DNA from: an uncultured Pelagibacteraceae bacterium
Lineage (GTDB): Bacteria; Pseudomonadota; Alphaproteobacteria; Pelagibacterales; AG-422-B15
NCBI GenBank assembly: GCA_902524285.1
Contig: CABZCR010000005.1
Span: forward strand, 1 to 64,000
Direction of reading: 5' to 3'
Length of the DNA stretch: 64,000 bases
Position numbers and translations under genes: made by a program. The notes under the pieces were generated by a model that had not been told where the DNA came from, did no database searches, and was given only the letters and a program-made list of their open reading frames with translations. Every line of letters begins with the position of its first letter. The first letter of the stretch is position 1. Of the stretch, positions 1 through 8,321 are shown in pieces.

Positions 1-1021
1 GAAACTTAACGAAATAGGTGTCATTTTTTGTCCTATTTCAGAAGCTATTCAAAAACATCCTGAGCTTGTAAAAAAATATATTGGGTCTGTTATCCCTGTA
101 ACTGATCACTTCTATGCGACTTTGAATTCAGCTGTATTTAGTGACGGTTCATTTGTTTACATACCTAGAGGAGTTAAATGTCCAATGGAATTATCTACAT
201 ACTTTAGAATTAACGCTTCTGAAACAGGACAGTTTGAGCGGACACTTATAATTGCTGATGAAGGTAGTTATGTAAGTTATCTTGAAGGTTGTACAGCTCC
301 TATGAGAGACGAAAATCAATTGCATGCAGCCAATGTTGAATTAATTGCGCTTGATGATGCTGAAATAAAATACTCTACAGTTCAGAACTGGTATCCTGGA
401 GATGAAAATGGGAAAGGTGGAATATATAATTTCGTAACAAAGCGGGGTTTATGTAAAGGAAAAAACTCAAAAATTTCTTGGACTCAGATTGAAACTGGTT
501 CTGCTATAACATGGAAGTATCCAAGTTGTATTTTAAGAGGAGATAATTCGACCGGTGAATTTTATTCTGTAGCAATTACCAATAATTATCAGCAAGCTGA
601 TACCGGAACAAAAATGATTCATTTGGGAAAAAATACAAAGAGTAGAATTATTTCAAAAGGGATTTCTGCAGGAAAATCATCCAATACTTATCGAGGGCTT
701 GTTAGTTTTCATAAAAAAGCAAAAAATGCAAAAAACTTTACCCAGTGTGATTCATTATTGGTTGGAAGTGAGTGCAAAGCCAATACCATTCCTCTAACAG
801 AAAATAGCTCTAATTCTTCATCTATAGAACATGAAGCAACAACATCAAAAATAAGTGATGAACAATTGTTTTATTGCATGCAAAGAGGTTTAGACGCTGA
901 AGAAGCACAAAGTTTAATTGTAAATGGATTTTGTAAAGAAGTTCTGCAAAAACTTCCAATGGAGTTTGCTGTAGAAGCTCAAAAACTTGTAAGTATAAGT
1001 TTGGAAGGTAGTGTTGGATAG
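1..1021 (+). CDS. sufB: Fe-S cluster assembly protein SufB, 5'-truncated by window edge
   Basis: SufB is the scaffold subunit of the SufBCD complex, which builds Fe-S clusters in the cytoplasm. The open frame runs from base 2 without a start, so the N-terminal part lies outside the window; about 339 residues remain. Recognisable SufB blocks are [16 protein letters not shown] (here [19 protein letters not shown]), [12 protein letters not shown], the NFTQCDSLL block that carries the cysteine equivalent to E. coli Cys405, and [12 protein letters not shown] with the His/Glu ligand region. It is the first visible gene of a suf operon, and its stop codon is directly followed by sufC. The family call is certain. 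Confidence 0.97.
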   Translation, partial: KLNEIGVIFCPISEAIQKHPELVKKYIGSVIPVTDHFYATLNSAVFSDGSFVYIPRGVKCPMELSTYFRINASETGQFERTLIIADEGSYVSYLEGCTAPMRDENQLHAANVELIALDDAEIKYSTVQNWYPGDENGKGGIYNFVTKRGLCKGKNSKISWTQIETGSAITWKYPSCILRGDNSTGEFYSVAITNNYQQADTGTKMIHLGKNTKSRIISKGISAGKSSNTYRGLVSFHKKAKNAKNFTQCDSLLVGSECKANTIPLTENSSNSSSIEHEATTSKISDEQLFYCMQRGLDAEEAQSLIVNGFCKEVLQKLPMEFAVEAQKLVSISLEGSVG

Positions 1022-1022
1022 T

Positions 1023-1754
1023 ATGTTAGAGATTAAAAATTTAAATGTTACTGTTGAAGAAAAACAAATTTTAAAAAATCTAAATTTAAACATTGGAAAA
1101 GGTGAAGTGCATGCCATAATGGGCCCTAATGGCTCAGGTAAAAGCACCATTGCTCACACTCTAGCTGGTAAACCAAACTATAATGTAGAGTCGGGGGAAG
1201 TTAATCTCAATGGGGAAAATTTACTTTCAAAAGATCCTTATGAGAGATCATTAAATGGTCTTTTCCTTGCTTTTCAATACCCAATTGAACTTCCTGGAGT
1301 AACGAATGCTTCTTATCTTAAGCAGATTGTTAATGCGCATCGAAAGTCAAGAAAAGAAACACCAATTGATGCCGGAGAATTTCTAAAAATACTAAAAGAA
1401 AAATCAAAACTACTAGACATACCAATGGAAATGCACAGTCGTTTTGTGAATGCTGGCTTTTCTGGAGGAGAGAAGAAGAAAAATGAGGTTCTTCAAATGG
1501 ATCTCCTTAACCCAAGTTTAATCATTATGGATGAAACAGACTCAGGCCTAGATGTTGATGCATTAAAAACCACTGCAGACGCAATTAATAAATTAAGAAA
1601 TGGTGAAAGATCATTTATTATCATTACTCATTACTTGAGATTATTAGAGTATATTGAGCCTGATTACGTACATGTATTTCAAAATGGCTCAGTTATAGAA
1701 ACTGGTGACAAGACATTAGCTTCAAGAATTGATCAAAAAGGATATAGTCAATGA
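1023..1754 (+). CDS. sufC: Fe-S cluster assembly ATPase SufC
   Basis: SufC is the cytoplasmic ABC-type ATPase that drives conformational change in SufBCD. The 243-residue protein has a Walker A GPNGSGKST at about residues 34-42, the signature SGGEKKKNE near residue 145 and a Walker B IIMDETDSGLD; the SufC-typical TDSGLDVDAL is intact. I chose ATG 1023 rather than an in-frame GTG 12 bases upstream because MLEIKNLNV is the usual SufC N-terminus and the longer start would overlap the end of sufB. The gene overlaps sufD by four bases (ATGA), implying translational coupling. Confidence 0.97.
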   Translation: MLEIKNLNVTVEEKQILKNLNLNIGKGEVHAIMGPNGSGKSTIAHTLAGKPNYNVESGEVNLNGENLLSKDPYERSLNGLFLAFQYPIELPGVTNASYLKQIVNAHRKSRKETPIDAGEFLKILKEKSKLLDIPMEMHSRFVNAGFSGGEKKKNEVLQMDLLNPSLIIMDETDSGLDVDALKTTADAINKLRNGERSFIIITHYLRLLEYIEPDYVHVFQNGSVIETGDKTLASRIDQKGYSQ

Positions 1755-2665
1755 AAACACTTAAACCTTCAATAATAGAATTAACGGATAATTTTTCAAT
1801 TGAAACCAATTCTAAGAGGCTATCTATATTCCACGAGATAATAAATGATGAACTAAAATTAAAAATCGATGTAAAATACTCACAAATACCATCACGAATT
1901 AAATTAATAAGCAGTAATAGAAGCAAATTAAAAATTATTGCTGATATATTTTTAAGCGAGAATGCTACTTTAGAGATTATAGACGAAAATGATTATATAA
2001 TTGATACATCTTTTATTTTAAAATCATTTTTAGGTTCCCACTCAATACTTGAATTATATAGATTTAATAAGTTTCAATCTGATACTAACAATTCATTTAC
2101 TCATACTTGTAATTTATCAAACTGTTCAATGTTTAAGGATTTTAATTTTACAAACGGCTCAGATTTTACAAATAATGAGACTAAGATTAATTTAAATGAA
2201 GAAAATGCGAAGTATGTTGGAAGTGGTGTTGTTATGTCTAATTCATCAAAATGTGAAAATAATTTAGAAATAAGGCATTTAAGTAAGTCTGCGGTATCAG
2301 ATTGTTCTTTTAAAGCTGTATCTCGTGGATCGTCCAATGTTTCGTTTAAAGGAAAAGTATTTGTAGATGAGAATTGCTCAAATACACAATCTAACCAAAT
2401 TAGCAAAGGTTTATTAATAGATGAGGAGTCCAAAATTAACCTTACACCAATACTTGAAATAAATAATGATGATGTCGTTTGCTCTCATGGTGCGGCTTCA
2501 GGAAAAGCTGATGAGGAAGTGTTATTTTATTTAGCTTCAAGAGGAATTTCAAAGAGTGAAGCTGAAAGAATATATATACAGGGCTTTTTATCAGAGTTTA
2601 TAGAAAAGATTGAAGACGTAGAAATGCAAGCTAAAGGGCAAAATTTTATCAACGAGAACTGTTAA
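1751..2665 (+). CDS. sufD: Fe-S cluster assembly protein SufD (short, divergent)
   Basis: SufD is the partner of SufB in the SufBC2D scaffold. At 304 residues this copy is clearly shorter than enterobacterial SufD (about 420), and its N-terminal half is weakly conserved. The family is identified by the C-terminal beta-helix core ending in CSHGAASGKADEEVLFYLAS and RGISKSEAERIYIQGF, which is the SufB/SufD signature. Position between sufC and sufS supports the call. The shortening fits genome streamlining rather than damage, since the frame is intact and overlaps sufC by four bases. Confidence 0.93.
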   Translation: MKTLKPSIIELTDNFSIETNSKRLSIFHEIINDELKLKIDVKYSQIPSRIKLISSNRSKLKIIADIFLSENATLEIIDENDYIIDTSFILKSFLGSHSILELYRFNKFQSDTNNSFTHTCNLSNCSMFKDFNFTNGSDFTNNETKINLNEENAKYVGSGVVMSNSSKCENNLEIRHLSKSAVSDCSFKAVSRGSSNVSFKGKVFVDENCSNTQSNQISKGLLIDEESKINLTPILEINNDDVVCSHGAASGKADEEVLFYLASRGISKSEAERIYIQGFLSEFIEKIEDVEMQAKGQNFINENC

Positions 2666-2666
2666 A

Positions 2667-3899
2667 ATGGGTGACTCTAAAACTTTAAATTTAAATGTTA
2701 GAAAAGATTTTCCAATTCTCTCAAAAAAGATATTGGAAAAAAAAGATCTTATTTATTTTGATACCGCAGCTTCTGCCCAAAAACCAAATGCAGTTATTGA
2801 TGAAACAAATGATTTCTATGAAAATCACTATTCTAATGTTAGCAGAGGAGTTCATACATTATCTGTTGAATCAACATTTAGATATGAGGATGCAAGAAAA
2901 AAAGTTCAAAAATTCTTAAATGCAAGGTCTGAAAATGAAATTATTTTCACAAAAAGCGCCACAGAAGGAATAAATTTAGTTGCTCAAACTTTCTATGAAA
3001 AGTTTATGCAAAAGGGAGATGAGGTAATTTTATCTCTAATTGAGCACCACTCAAATTTAATACCTTGGTTTTTTTTAAGGGACAAATATGGCGTTGTGTT
3101 AAAGTTTGCAAATATTCAACCATCAGGAGAAATTGATATTGATCATTTTGAAAGTCTTTTCACAAATAAAACAAAAATTGTATCTTTGACACATCTTTCG
3201 AATGTTTTTGGAACTGAATTAAATGAAAAGGTTATAAGTATCTGTAAAGATAAAAATGTTCCTATTTTACTCGATGGCTGTCAATCAGCTGCTCATTTGA
3301 AAATTGATGTTCAAAAACTGGGTTGTGATTTTTATGTTTTCTCTGGACACAAAACTTATGGTCCTGCTGGTATTGGAGTTTTATATGGAACTGAAAATCT
3401 TTTATCAGAAATGCCTCCCTATCAAGGTGGAGGAGGAATGATTGGAGACGTGAGTCTAGAAGGTGCAAGTTATGCAGAATTGCCAGCGAAATATGAAGCA
3501 GGAACTCCTCCATTAGTCGAAGCGCATGGATTGGGTATAGCAATTGATTACATGAATAAAATTGGCCTCGATAATATTATCGAACATGAAAATGAAATTA
3601 CTAAATATGCTTTTAACAAGTTAAATGAAATTGATTTTATCGAAATTCATGGTGGAGATAATAAAAGGAATTCTATCATATCTTTTAATATTAAAAATGT
3701 TCACTCCCACGAAGTATCTTCGTTCTTAGATGTTGAAGGAATAGCAATTAGAGCAGGTCATCATTGTTGCCAGCCTTTAATGAAACATCTTGGTGTCAAT
3801 TCAACAGCCAGGTTATCTTTCGGTGTGTATAATACATTAGAAGAAGTTGATAAATTTATTATTGCGATACATAAGTGTAAGGAGTTTTTTAATAAATGA
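2667..3899 (+). CDS. sufS: Cysteine desulfurase SufS
   Basis: This is a PLP-dependent group II cysteine desulfurase that supplies persulfide sulfur to the Suf scaffold. At 410 residues it has the usual SufS length. The PLP lysine lies in FSGHKTYGPAGIG (near residue 228), with the upstream LLDGCQSAAH aspartate block, and the catalytic cysteine in the RAGHHCCQPLM loop (near residue 366). It starts one base after the sufD stop and overlaps sufU by four bases. The partner sulfur acceptor is therefore likely SufU rather than SufE, no sufE being present nearby. Confidence 0.96.
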   Translation: MGDSKTLNLNVRKDFPILSKKILEKKDLIYFDTAASAQKPNAVIDETNDFYENHYSNVSRGVHTLSVESTFRYEDARKKVQKFLNARSENEIIFTKSATEGINLVAQTFYEKFMQKGDEVILSLIEHHSNLIPWFFLRDKYGVVLKFANIQPSGEIDIDHFESLFTNKTKIVSLTHLSNVFGTELNEKVISICKDKNVPILLDGCQSAAHLKIDVQKLGCDFYVFSGHKTYGPAGIGVLYGTENLLSEMPPYQGGGGMIGDVSLEGASYAELPAKYEAGTPPLVEAHGLGIAIDYMNKIGLDNIIEHENEITKYAFNKLNEIDFIEIHGGDNKRNSIISFNIKNVHSHEVSSFLDVEGIAIRAGHHCCQPLMKHLGVNSTARLSFGVYNTLEEVDKFIIAIHKCKEFFNK

Positions 3900-4330
3900 A
3901 TGATTTAATAAATGATCTTTACCAAGAAATAATTTTAGATCACGGACGTGAACCAAGAAATTTTGGCGAATGTGAACCTCATAACAAAAGTGCCGATGGT
4001 CATAATCCGTTGTGCGGTGACAATTTAAAGCTTACTTTTCTTCTTAATGATCAAAATATAATAGAAGACATTAAATTCACAGGTGAGGGTTGTGCCATAT
4101 CACTTGCCTCTGCATCACTAATGACAGAAAAATTAAAAGGTAAGAAAATTGAAGTGGCTGAGGAAATATTTAAGGATTTTACAAATCTTGTTTCAGGTTC
4201 AGATGAAGACCTAAAAGTTTTAAATGAGGAAGATTCACTTTATGCCTTAAAGGGAGTAGGAGGATTTCCAATGAGGGTAAAGTGCGCAACAATGGCATGG
4301 CATGCTTTTAAACAAGCTTTAAAAGATTAA
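3896..4330 (+). CDS. sufU: SufU-type zinc-dependent sulfurtransferase / IscU-like protein
   Basis: This IscU-fold protein of 144 residues carries the three conserved cysteines: Cys40 in [10 protein letters not shown] (Asp at +2), a second in GEGCAIS, and a third in RVKCATMAW. The region between the second and third cysteine (about 64 residues) is longer than in IscU and contains the SufU-type insertion, so SufU is preferred over IscU. In SufU families it accepts sulfur from SufS through a zinc-cysteine swap. The ATG overlaps the sufS stop (ATGA). SufU is best studied in Firmicutes but also occurs in some Alphaproteobacteria. Confidence 0.92.
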   Translation: MNDLINDLYQEIILDHGREPRNFGECEPHNKSADGHNPLCGDNLKLTFLLNDQNIIEDIKFTGEGCAISLASASLMTEKLKGKKIEVAEEIFKDFTNLVSGSDEDLKVLNEEDSLYALKGVGGFPMRVKCATMAWHAFKQALKD

Positions 4331-4332
4331 TT

Positions 4333-4914
4333 ATGAGACTATATCCTGTATATCTTGCACTGCTTGTATTATTTATTGTTTTGCAACTTATTTATGGAAA
4401 CCGGTCTTTTGCCGATATAAACTTAGAGGAGTATGATATGTCAAAAGTAGAAGTAATGGATACACCTTTCTGGTGTTCTGCCACACCTGAAGAAAGACAG
4501 GAAGCTATTAATAACCTTACTGAAGAACAGAGAACTGTTGCATTAGAGAATGGAACAGAGAGGCCATTTTTTAATGAGTATTGGAATAGTAAAGATGTTG
4601 GGATTTATGTTGATGTAATTTCAGGAGAACCCTTATTTTCCTCTTTAGATAAATTTGATTCAGGAACAGGTTGGCCGAGTTTTGATAAGCCAATAAAAGG
4701 GATAGAAATTGTAGAAGTTGTTGATAAATCCCATGGAATGGTTCGCACAGAGGTAAGAAGTCAATATGGCGACGCACACCTAGGCCATTTATTTAATGAT
4801 GGACCCACTGAAACTGGATTAAGATATTGTATTAATTCAGCTTCATTAAGATTTGTTCCTCTAGAAAAGTTAAGTGAAGAAGGCTATGAGGATTTTGTAG
4901 AATTATTTAACTAA
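4333..4914 (+). CDS. msrB: Methionine-R-sulfoxide reductase MsrB with N-terminal hydrophobic leader
   Basis: MsrB reduces methionine-R-sulfoxide in proteins. The catalytic domain shows [34 protein letters not shown] and the catalytic cysteine in [11 protein letters not shown]. The two CxxC zinc pairs of zinc-type MsrB are absent ([10 protein letters not shown] in place of a CxxC), as in MsrB domains of MsrA/MsrB fusions. Residues 5-24 are strongly hydrophobic, followed by GNRSFA, which could be a signal peptide or anchor and place the enzyme in the periplasm. A second in-frame ATG at 4438 is preceded by a strong AGAGGAG at 4425-4431, so a shorter cytoplasmic form may also be made. It sits inside the suf operon, between sufU and sufT. 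Confidence 0.93.
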   Translation: MRLYPVYLALLVLFIVLQLIYGNRSFADINLEEYDMSKVEVMDTPFWCSATPEERQEAINNLTEEQRTVALENGTERPFFNEYWNSKDVGIYVDVISGEPLFSSLDKFDSGTGWPSFDKPIKGIEIVEVVDKSHGMVRTEVRSQYGDAHLGHLFNDGPTETGLRYCINSASLRFVPLEKLSEEGYEDFVELFN

Positions 4915-5223
4915 ATGGAAAAAGTAGAAGATCAAAAAGTTATAGATGCATTAAAGACTGTATTTGACCCTGAAATTCCAGTTGATTTATACGAATTAGG
5001 TCTAATTTACAAATGTGAGGTTACTCCTGATAATGATGTTATTATTCAAATGACATTAACTACACCAAATTGTCCTGTAGCAGATGAAATGCCAAAAAAA
5101 GTAAAAGAAGCTGTCGACGCTGTACCTGGGGTAAATAATGTTGCAGTTGATCTTGTATGGGATCCACCATGGGATATGTCTCGCATGTCGGATGTTGCAA
5201 GATTAGAACTAGACATGATGTAA
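4915..5223 (+). CDS. sufT: SufT-type Fe-S maturation protein (MIP18/DUF59 family)
   Basis: This 102-residue cytoplasmic protein consists almost entirely of the DUF59/MIP18 domain: VFDPEIPVDLYELGLIY near the N-terminus, TTPNCPVADEMP with the conserved cysteine, and VDLVWDPPWDMSRMSDVAR at the C-terminus. SufT proteins help mature Fe-S proteins and commonly end suf operons. The gene begins directly after the msrB stop codon, consistent with one transcript sufBCDSU-msrB-sufT. A 67-base gap separates it from the following tRNA. Confidence 0.95.
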   Translation: MEKVEDQKVIDALKTVFDPEIPVDLYELGLIYKCEVTPDNDVIIQMTLTTPNCPVADEMPKKVKEAVDAVPGVNNVAVDLVWDPPWDMSRMSDVARLELDMM

Positions 5224-5290
5224 GATATCCACTTGAAATACAAAAATACCTATATATTTTAGATAATAATCATATATAAACTCAATTTAA

Positions 5291-5366
5291 GAGCCCGTAG
5301 CTCAGTTGGTAGAGCACTCCCCTTTTAAGGGAGTTGTCCTCGGTTCGAACCCGAGCGGGCTCGCCA
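5291..5366 (+). tRNA. tRNA-Lys (anticodon UUU)
   Basis: The 76-base cloverleaf includes an encoded CCA end. The acceptor GAGCCCG pairs with CGGGCTC, followed by the discriminator G. The anticodon stem CTCCC/GGGAG encloses the loop CTTTTAA, giving anticodon TTT (lysine). The T-arm has the standard GTTCGAACC (in CTCGGTTCGAACCCGAG) and the D-arm has AGCTCAGTTGGTAGAGC. The AT-rich upstream gap holds a loose TTGAAA...TATTTT promoter-like pair. A small membrane protein gene starts nine bases downstream. Confidence 0.98.
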
Positions 5367-5375
5367 CTTTTTAGT

Positions 5376-5540
5376 ATGAAAAAGAAATTTTATCACAAGC
5401 TTGGCCCAGTACCTACAGAGGAAGATCTCAAGAATCCAAAAAAATTAGACCCAAATAAAGCAAGAAATACTGTAATTATCTGGTATTCATTTGTTGCAAT
5501 TGCCGTTATTTTATATTTTGTAATAACTAAGTTGTTTTAA
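5376..5540 (+). CDS. Small single-span membrane protein, unknown
   Basis: This is a 54-residue reading frame starting at ATG 5376, nine bases after the tRNA CCA end; an upstream in-frame start would lie within the tRNA and is rejected. The N-terminal half is polar and lysine-rich (KLGPVPTEEDLKNPKKLDP), followed by one strongly hydrophobic segment at about residues 33-52. The most likely topology is a cytoplasmic N-terminus with a C-terminal membrane anchor. No family was recognised and no function is assigned. Confidence 0.6.
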   Translation: MKKKFYHKLGPVPTEEDLKNPKKLDPNKARNTVIIWYSFVAIAVILYFVITKLF

Positions 5541-5550
5541 ATATAATAAA

Positions 5551-5572
5551 ATCCTGACGATCTTTTCAGGAT
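5551..5572 (+). terminator. Short hairpin after small membrane gene, possible weak terminator
   Basis: A 7-bp stem ATCCTGA/TCAGGAT encloses an 8-base loop. No U-run follows on the plus strand, and the hairpin lies eight bases before the next start codon, so it may be only a weak stop or an RNA structure at the translation start of the next gene. Confidence 0.3.
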
Positions 5573-5580
5573 AAAATCTA

Positions 5581-6129
5581 ATGATTATAAGAGGTTTTTT
5601 AGTCTTCTTAATTACTATATTTTCGCACAACATTTTATTTAGTGAAAATAATTTGAAAGATAATTTCGATAACCCGAGCAGTTGGCGGTATATTGCTGAC
5701 GATGTAATGGGCGGCATATCTAGTGGTAAAGTTGAATTCATTAATATTGACGGCAATAGCAATATCTTACTCACAGGAAACGTTAGTACTGAGAATAATG
5801 GTGGTTTCATACAAATTCGGAAGGAATTAAAAGACATTAACTTAAGTAATGCTGAGAGTATAAGAATAGTGGCCCGGGGAAATAATGAAAAATATTATAT
5901 TTTTTTACGTACATCAGGAACAATCTTGCCTTGGCAGTATTATTCATATGAATTTGATGTAAGAAATGAATATGATGAGTTCATTATGCCGATTAAAGAT
6001 TTTAAGAAATCTAGTATGATGCTGGTAAATCAAATTAATCCAAAAAAAATAACGTCTATTGGAATTGTAGCTTATGGTAGGGACCACTATGCTGAACTTT
6101 ACGTCAAAGAATTAGAATTCCTGGAGTAA
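5581..6129 (+). CDS. Exported CIA30-family protein
   Basis: The 182-residue protein has a hydrophobic N-terminal leader (about residues 3-20). A CIA30-type beta-sandwich domain follows: the characteristic DDVMGGISSGKVEF block appears at about residues 40-53 and GGFIQIRKEL near residue 80, with a C-terminal ITSIGIVAYGRDHYAELYVKELEF strand region. The family is named after a complex I assembly factor in fungi, but bacterial members are mostly uncharacterised, so a complex I role should not be inferred. The gene is followed after four bases by a membrane protein gene and may form a two-gene unit with it. Confidence 0.75.
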   Translation: MIIRGFLVFLITIFSHNILFSENNLKDNFDNPSSWRYIADDVMGGISSGKVEFINIDGNSNILLTGNVSTENNGGFIQIRKELKDINLSNAESIRIVARGNNEKYYIFLRTSGTILPWQYYSYEFDVRNEYDEFIMPIKDFKKSSMMLVNQINPKKITSIGIVAYGRDHYAELYVKELEFLE

Positions 6130-6133
6130 ATAT

Positions 6134-6763
6134 ATGTGGCTGTTTGAATGTGGATTGGACACAGTTGAGTGGAGAAGAACTGTAATTGTTTATTTATCGT
6201 CAATGGCTCCAATAATTTTATCTTTATATTTATTATATAAAAATAAGATGAAAAGATGGATTTCTCTAACATTAGTAAGTTCATTTTTAATAGCAGCACT
6301 TGGTTGGGAGATATGGGTTAATTTTGGACTTGTCGATGGTGATCCGGTTAATTTTAGACGATCTGATGCGATGACATGTGCAATTCCAATGGAAATTAAT
6401 TGGTTAGTAAACTCACTAGCCGATACAGGGATTGTTTGGTTCGCAATTATTCTTGTATATTGGATTTTGCCGGAGAGGGCACTTACTTATGAAAAATTTC
6501 AATTAATGTCCTTATTTATTTTCTTTACTTGGTTCATGAGTCAAAATTTTTTAGTTGAGGCAGTTATTTACCACAATCAAGTAGGGGGCGATGCCGTGAT
6601 CTCTTGGGCACCATTAATGCCATTTGGCCCATATTTTAATCCAACACTATTAAATTTTGGAGAGAGAGATATAACACTTCAATCTCAATCTGCGTGGATT
6701 ATTGGAACTATAGTTTTCTATTTGATATCAATATATTTTTATAAAAAAACAAACGGAAAATAA
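6134..6763 (+). CDS. Multi-span membrane protein, unknown
   Basis: This 209-residue protein has about five hydrophobic segments (around residues 17-35, 42-60, 90-112, 128-148 and 183-203). The soluble stretch after the second segment contains MTCAIPMEINWLVNSLADTG. The ribosome site GGAG at 6122-6125 is well placed for ATG 6134. It ends exactly at a terminator hairpin. I did not recognise the family; the upstream CIA30-type gene is the only contextual clue. Confidence 0.65.
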   Translation: MWLFECGLDTVEWRRTVIVYLSSMAPIILSLYLLYKNKMKRWISLTLVSSFLIAALGWEIWVNFGLVDGDPVNFRRSDAMTCAIPMEINWLVNSLADTGIVWFAIILVYWILPERALTYEKFQLMSLFIFFTWFMSQNFLVEAVIYHNQVGGDAVISWAPLMPFGPYFNPTLLNFGERDITLQSQSAWIIGTIVFYLISIYFYKKTNGK

Positions 6764-6796
6764 TAAACTCCACCTGGGTGGGGTTTATTCTGTTTT
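6762..6796 (+). terminator. Rho-independent terminator
   Basis: A stem of up to 13 bp, AATAAACTCCACC paired with GGTGGGGTTTATT (one G-T pair), has a tight apex and is followed by CTGTTTTGTTT. It begins at the stop codon of the preceding membrane protein gene and closes the 5,581-6,763 unit. Confidence 0.75.
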
Positions 6797-7073
6797 GTTT
6801 CACACATCTAAGTTTAGTAGATTTAAAAAATAATATTGAAATGGTTGTGGTCACCACCCCTTACAGTGTTGGTGGCGTCAACTTTTTAACCTCCACATTA
6901 TCATCAACTAAATAATATCAAGCGCCCTCAAAATGTGAATTAAAAATGAAAAAAGCTTAAATACATAAAGTATCTAAGCTTTTCATAATGATAACGTGGA
7001 TTGATGATCCTTATAGATAATTCTTTCTAAGAATCAATTAATATAATTAATAAATAAAATTTGTATTAAAAAA
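6797..7073. other. Gap of about 280 bases with one hairpin, no clear gene
   Basis: No convincing protein gene was found here. A near-perfect inverted repeat occupies 6951-6983 (14-bp arms AAAAGCTTAAATAC/GTATCTAAGCTTTT, one mismatch, loop ATAAA). On the minus strand it is followed by a T-rich tract, so it could terminate minus-strand transcripts. Bases 6841-6915 hold a 24-codon open frame with less AT-rich codons than its surroundings, too short to call. Confidence 0.4.
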
Positions 7074-7247
7074 ATGACTCAGCAAAACTGTCAATGGTGC
7101 AATACTTCAATAGTTCCAATTGATGTGCATGGACACTATCAATGCCCAAATTGCAAGATTAACATCGATCCATGTTGCTCAGGTGAAAAGATTGATGAAT
7201 ATGACTCAACTTTGAAGTCTTGTAACACCAAACGCTTTGACGAATAA
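7074..7247 (+). CDS. Small double-CxxC zinc-ribbon-like protein
   Basis: This 57-residue reading frame begins at ATG 7074. It carries CQWC at residues 6-9 and CPNC at residues 24-27, separated by IVPIDVHGHYQ, then PCC at residues 33-35 and a final Cys50. Two CxxC knuckles spaced 14 residues apart are the hallmark of a zinc ribbon. The HGHYQCPNC block resembles small uncharacterised bacterial proteins I have seen, but I cannot name a family. The gene is preceded by an AT-rich stretch without an obvious ribosome site. The cysteine pattern makes chance coding unlikely. Confidence 0.6.
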   Translation: MTQQNCQWCNTSIVPIDVHGHYQCPNCKINIDPCCSGEKIDEYDSTLKSCNTKRFDE

Positions 7248-7252
7248 TCAAA

Positions 7253-7366
7253 TCAAAAAAGATACAAAAACAATATCAAAACCAGAAAGACAACGAGTGC
7301 CATCAATGGAAAAGTGAGTATTCTATAAATAATTTGTAAGAACTGTTTGAAACTAAACTGTTCCAT
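7253..7366 (-). CDS. Possible 37-residue membrane microprotein downstream of SDR gene
   Basis: This short minus-strand frame starts eight bases after the stop codon of the SDR gene. The first part (MEQFSFKQFLQIIYRILTF) is amphipathic, followed by an uninterrupted hydrophobic run to the C-terminus. Length and composition fit a single-span microprotein made from the SDR transcript. There is no strong ribosome site, and AT-rich DNA can give such frames by chance, so the call is tentative. Confidence 0.35.
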   Translation of the reverse strand: MEQFSFKQFLQIIYRILTFPLMALVVFLVLILFLYLF

Positions 7367-7374
7367 AAAATTAC

Positions 7375-8238
7375 TTAACTAAGAATTATATCTTCGCCAT
7401 CATCTTTGTTTACAAAGAAATCTGGAAATGGTTCAGCATCAGGCGTTGCTAGATATTCCGATAAATCTGTCTTACCAGCTTTCATCATCGTACTGTCATC
7501 AACACACATGTTTCCTGTAAATGTTTTGGAGTCTTGAGTAAGTATAACATATGCAGCATCGCCCATGATAGCAGGCGTTCGACATTTACTTTTACCCTGA
7601 TCATCCATTGAAGCCGCCAAAATATTGTTAACAGCCGCTGTATCGATCATAGTTCTTGGCCATAATGAATTTACAGCAATACCAGATGATTTTAATTCTT
7701 CCGACATTCCAAGAGTACACATACTCATTCCATATTTTGCCATAGTATATGCTACATGCGGACTAAACCACTGGCTTTCCATATTCAATGGAGGTCCTAG
7801 GTTAAGTATATGAGGATTGTTCCCTTTTTTTAAATGAGGAATGCATGACTTTGAAACAAGAAAAGTTCCTCTTGTATTAATGTTGTGCATTAGATCGTAT
7901 CTTTTCATTTCTGTATTTACTGTTGGAGTTAAGCTAATAGCACTTGCATTATTTACACAAATATCAATACCACCGAATGTTTCTACAGTTTTCTCAACAG
8001 CAGCAAGCACCTGATCTTCAAATCTTATATCTGTTTTTATTCCAATTGCATTACCGCCAGCCTTGATTAAGTCTTCAGCGGCTGTAAAAATTGTGCCAGG
8101 CAATGTTGGTTGCGGTTCAGTAGTTTTGGCAATGATTGCAATATTCGCACCATCTTTTGCAGCACGCTCAGCAATAGCGTAACCAATGCCTCTTGTGGCA
8201 CCAGTTATAAATAATGTTTTTCCTTTGAGATCAGTCAT
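7375..8238 (-). CDS. SDR-family oxidoreductase, HSDL2-like
   Basis: This 287-residue short-chain dehydrogenase has the nucleotide motif TGATRGIG at residues 12-19, the NNAS motif (CVNNASAIS) and the active-site YTMAK near residues 168-172. The extended loop TTEPQPTLPGTIFTAAEDL and NLGPPLNMESQWF match the HSDL2-like subgroup, whose members probably act on fatty-acyl or steroid-like alcohols; the substrate here is unknown. A strong AAGGAG precedes the start. It is divergently arranged, across about 80 bases, from the small-barrel operon beginning at 8322, suggesting shared control. Confidence 0.87.
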   Translation of the reverse strand: MTDLKGKTLFITGATRGIGYAIAERAAKDGANIAIIAKTTEPQPTLPGTIFTAAEDLIKAGGNAIGIKTDIRFEDQVLAAVEKTVETFGGIDICVNNASAISLTPTVNTEMKRYDLMHNINTRGTFLVSKSCIPHLKKGNNPHILNLGPPLNMESQWFSPHVAYTMAKYGMSMCTLGMSEELKSSGIAVNSLWPRTMIDTAAVNNILAASMDDQGKSKCRTPAIMGDAAYVILTQDSKTFTGNMCVDDSTMMKAGKTDLSEYLATPDAEPFPDFFVNKDDGEDIILS

Positions 8239-8321
8239 ATTAACTCCTTAAAAAGGTATAAAAATTTGTCATAAAAGTTTCACTAAGATAGTTCATAATA
8301 ATTTTATTTAAAGGAGTAAAT

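Noticed and set aside
5334..5375. N-terminal extension of the small membrane protein into the tRNA
   Set aside because: The bases form the T-arm and acceptor of tRNA-Lys; translation from there is implausible.
6841..6915. 24-codon open frame starting MVVVTTPYSVGG with GC-richer codons than its surroundings
   Set aside because: Too short, no ribosome site, and no recognised family; it is mentioned only as part of the gap.
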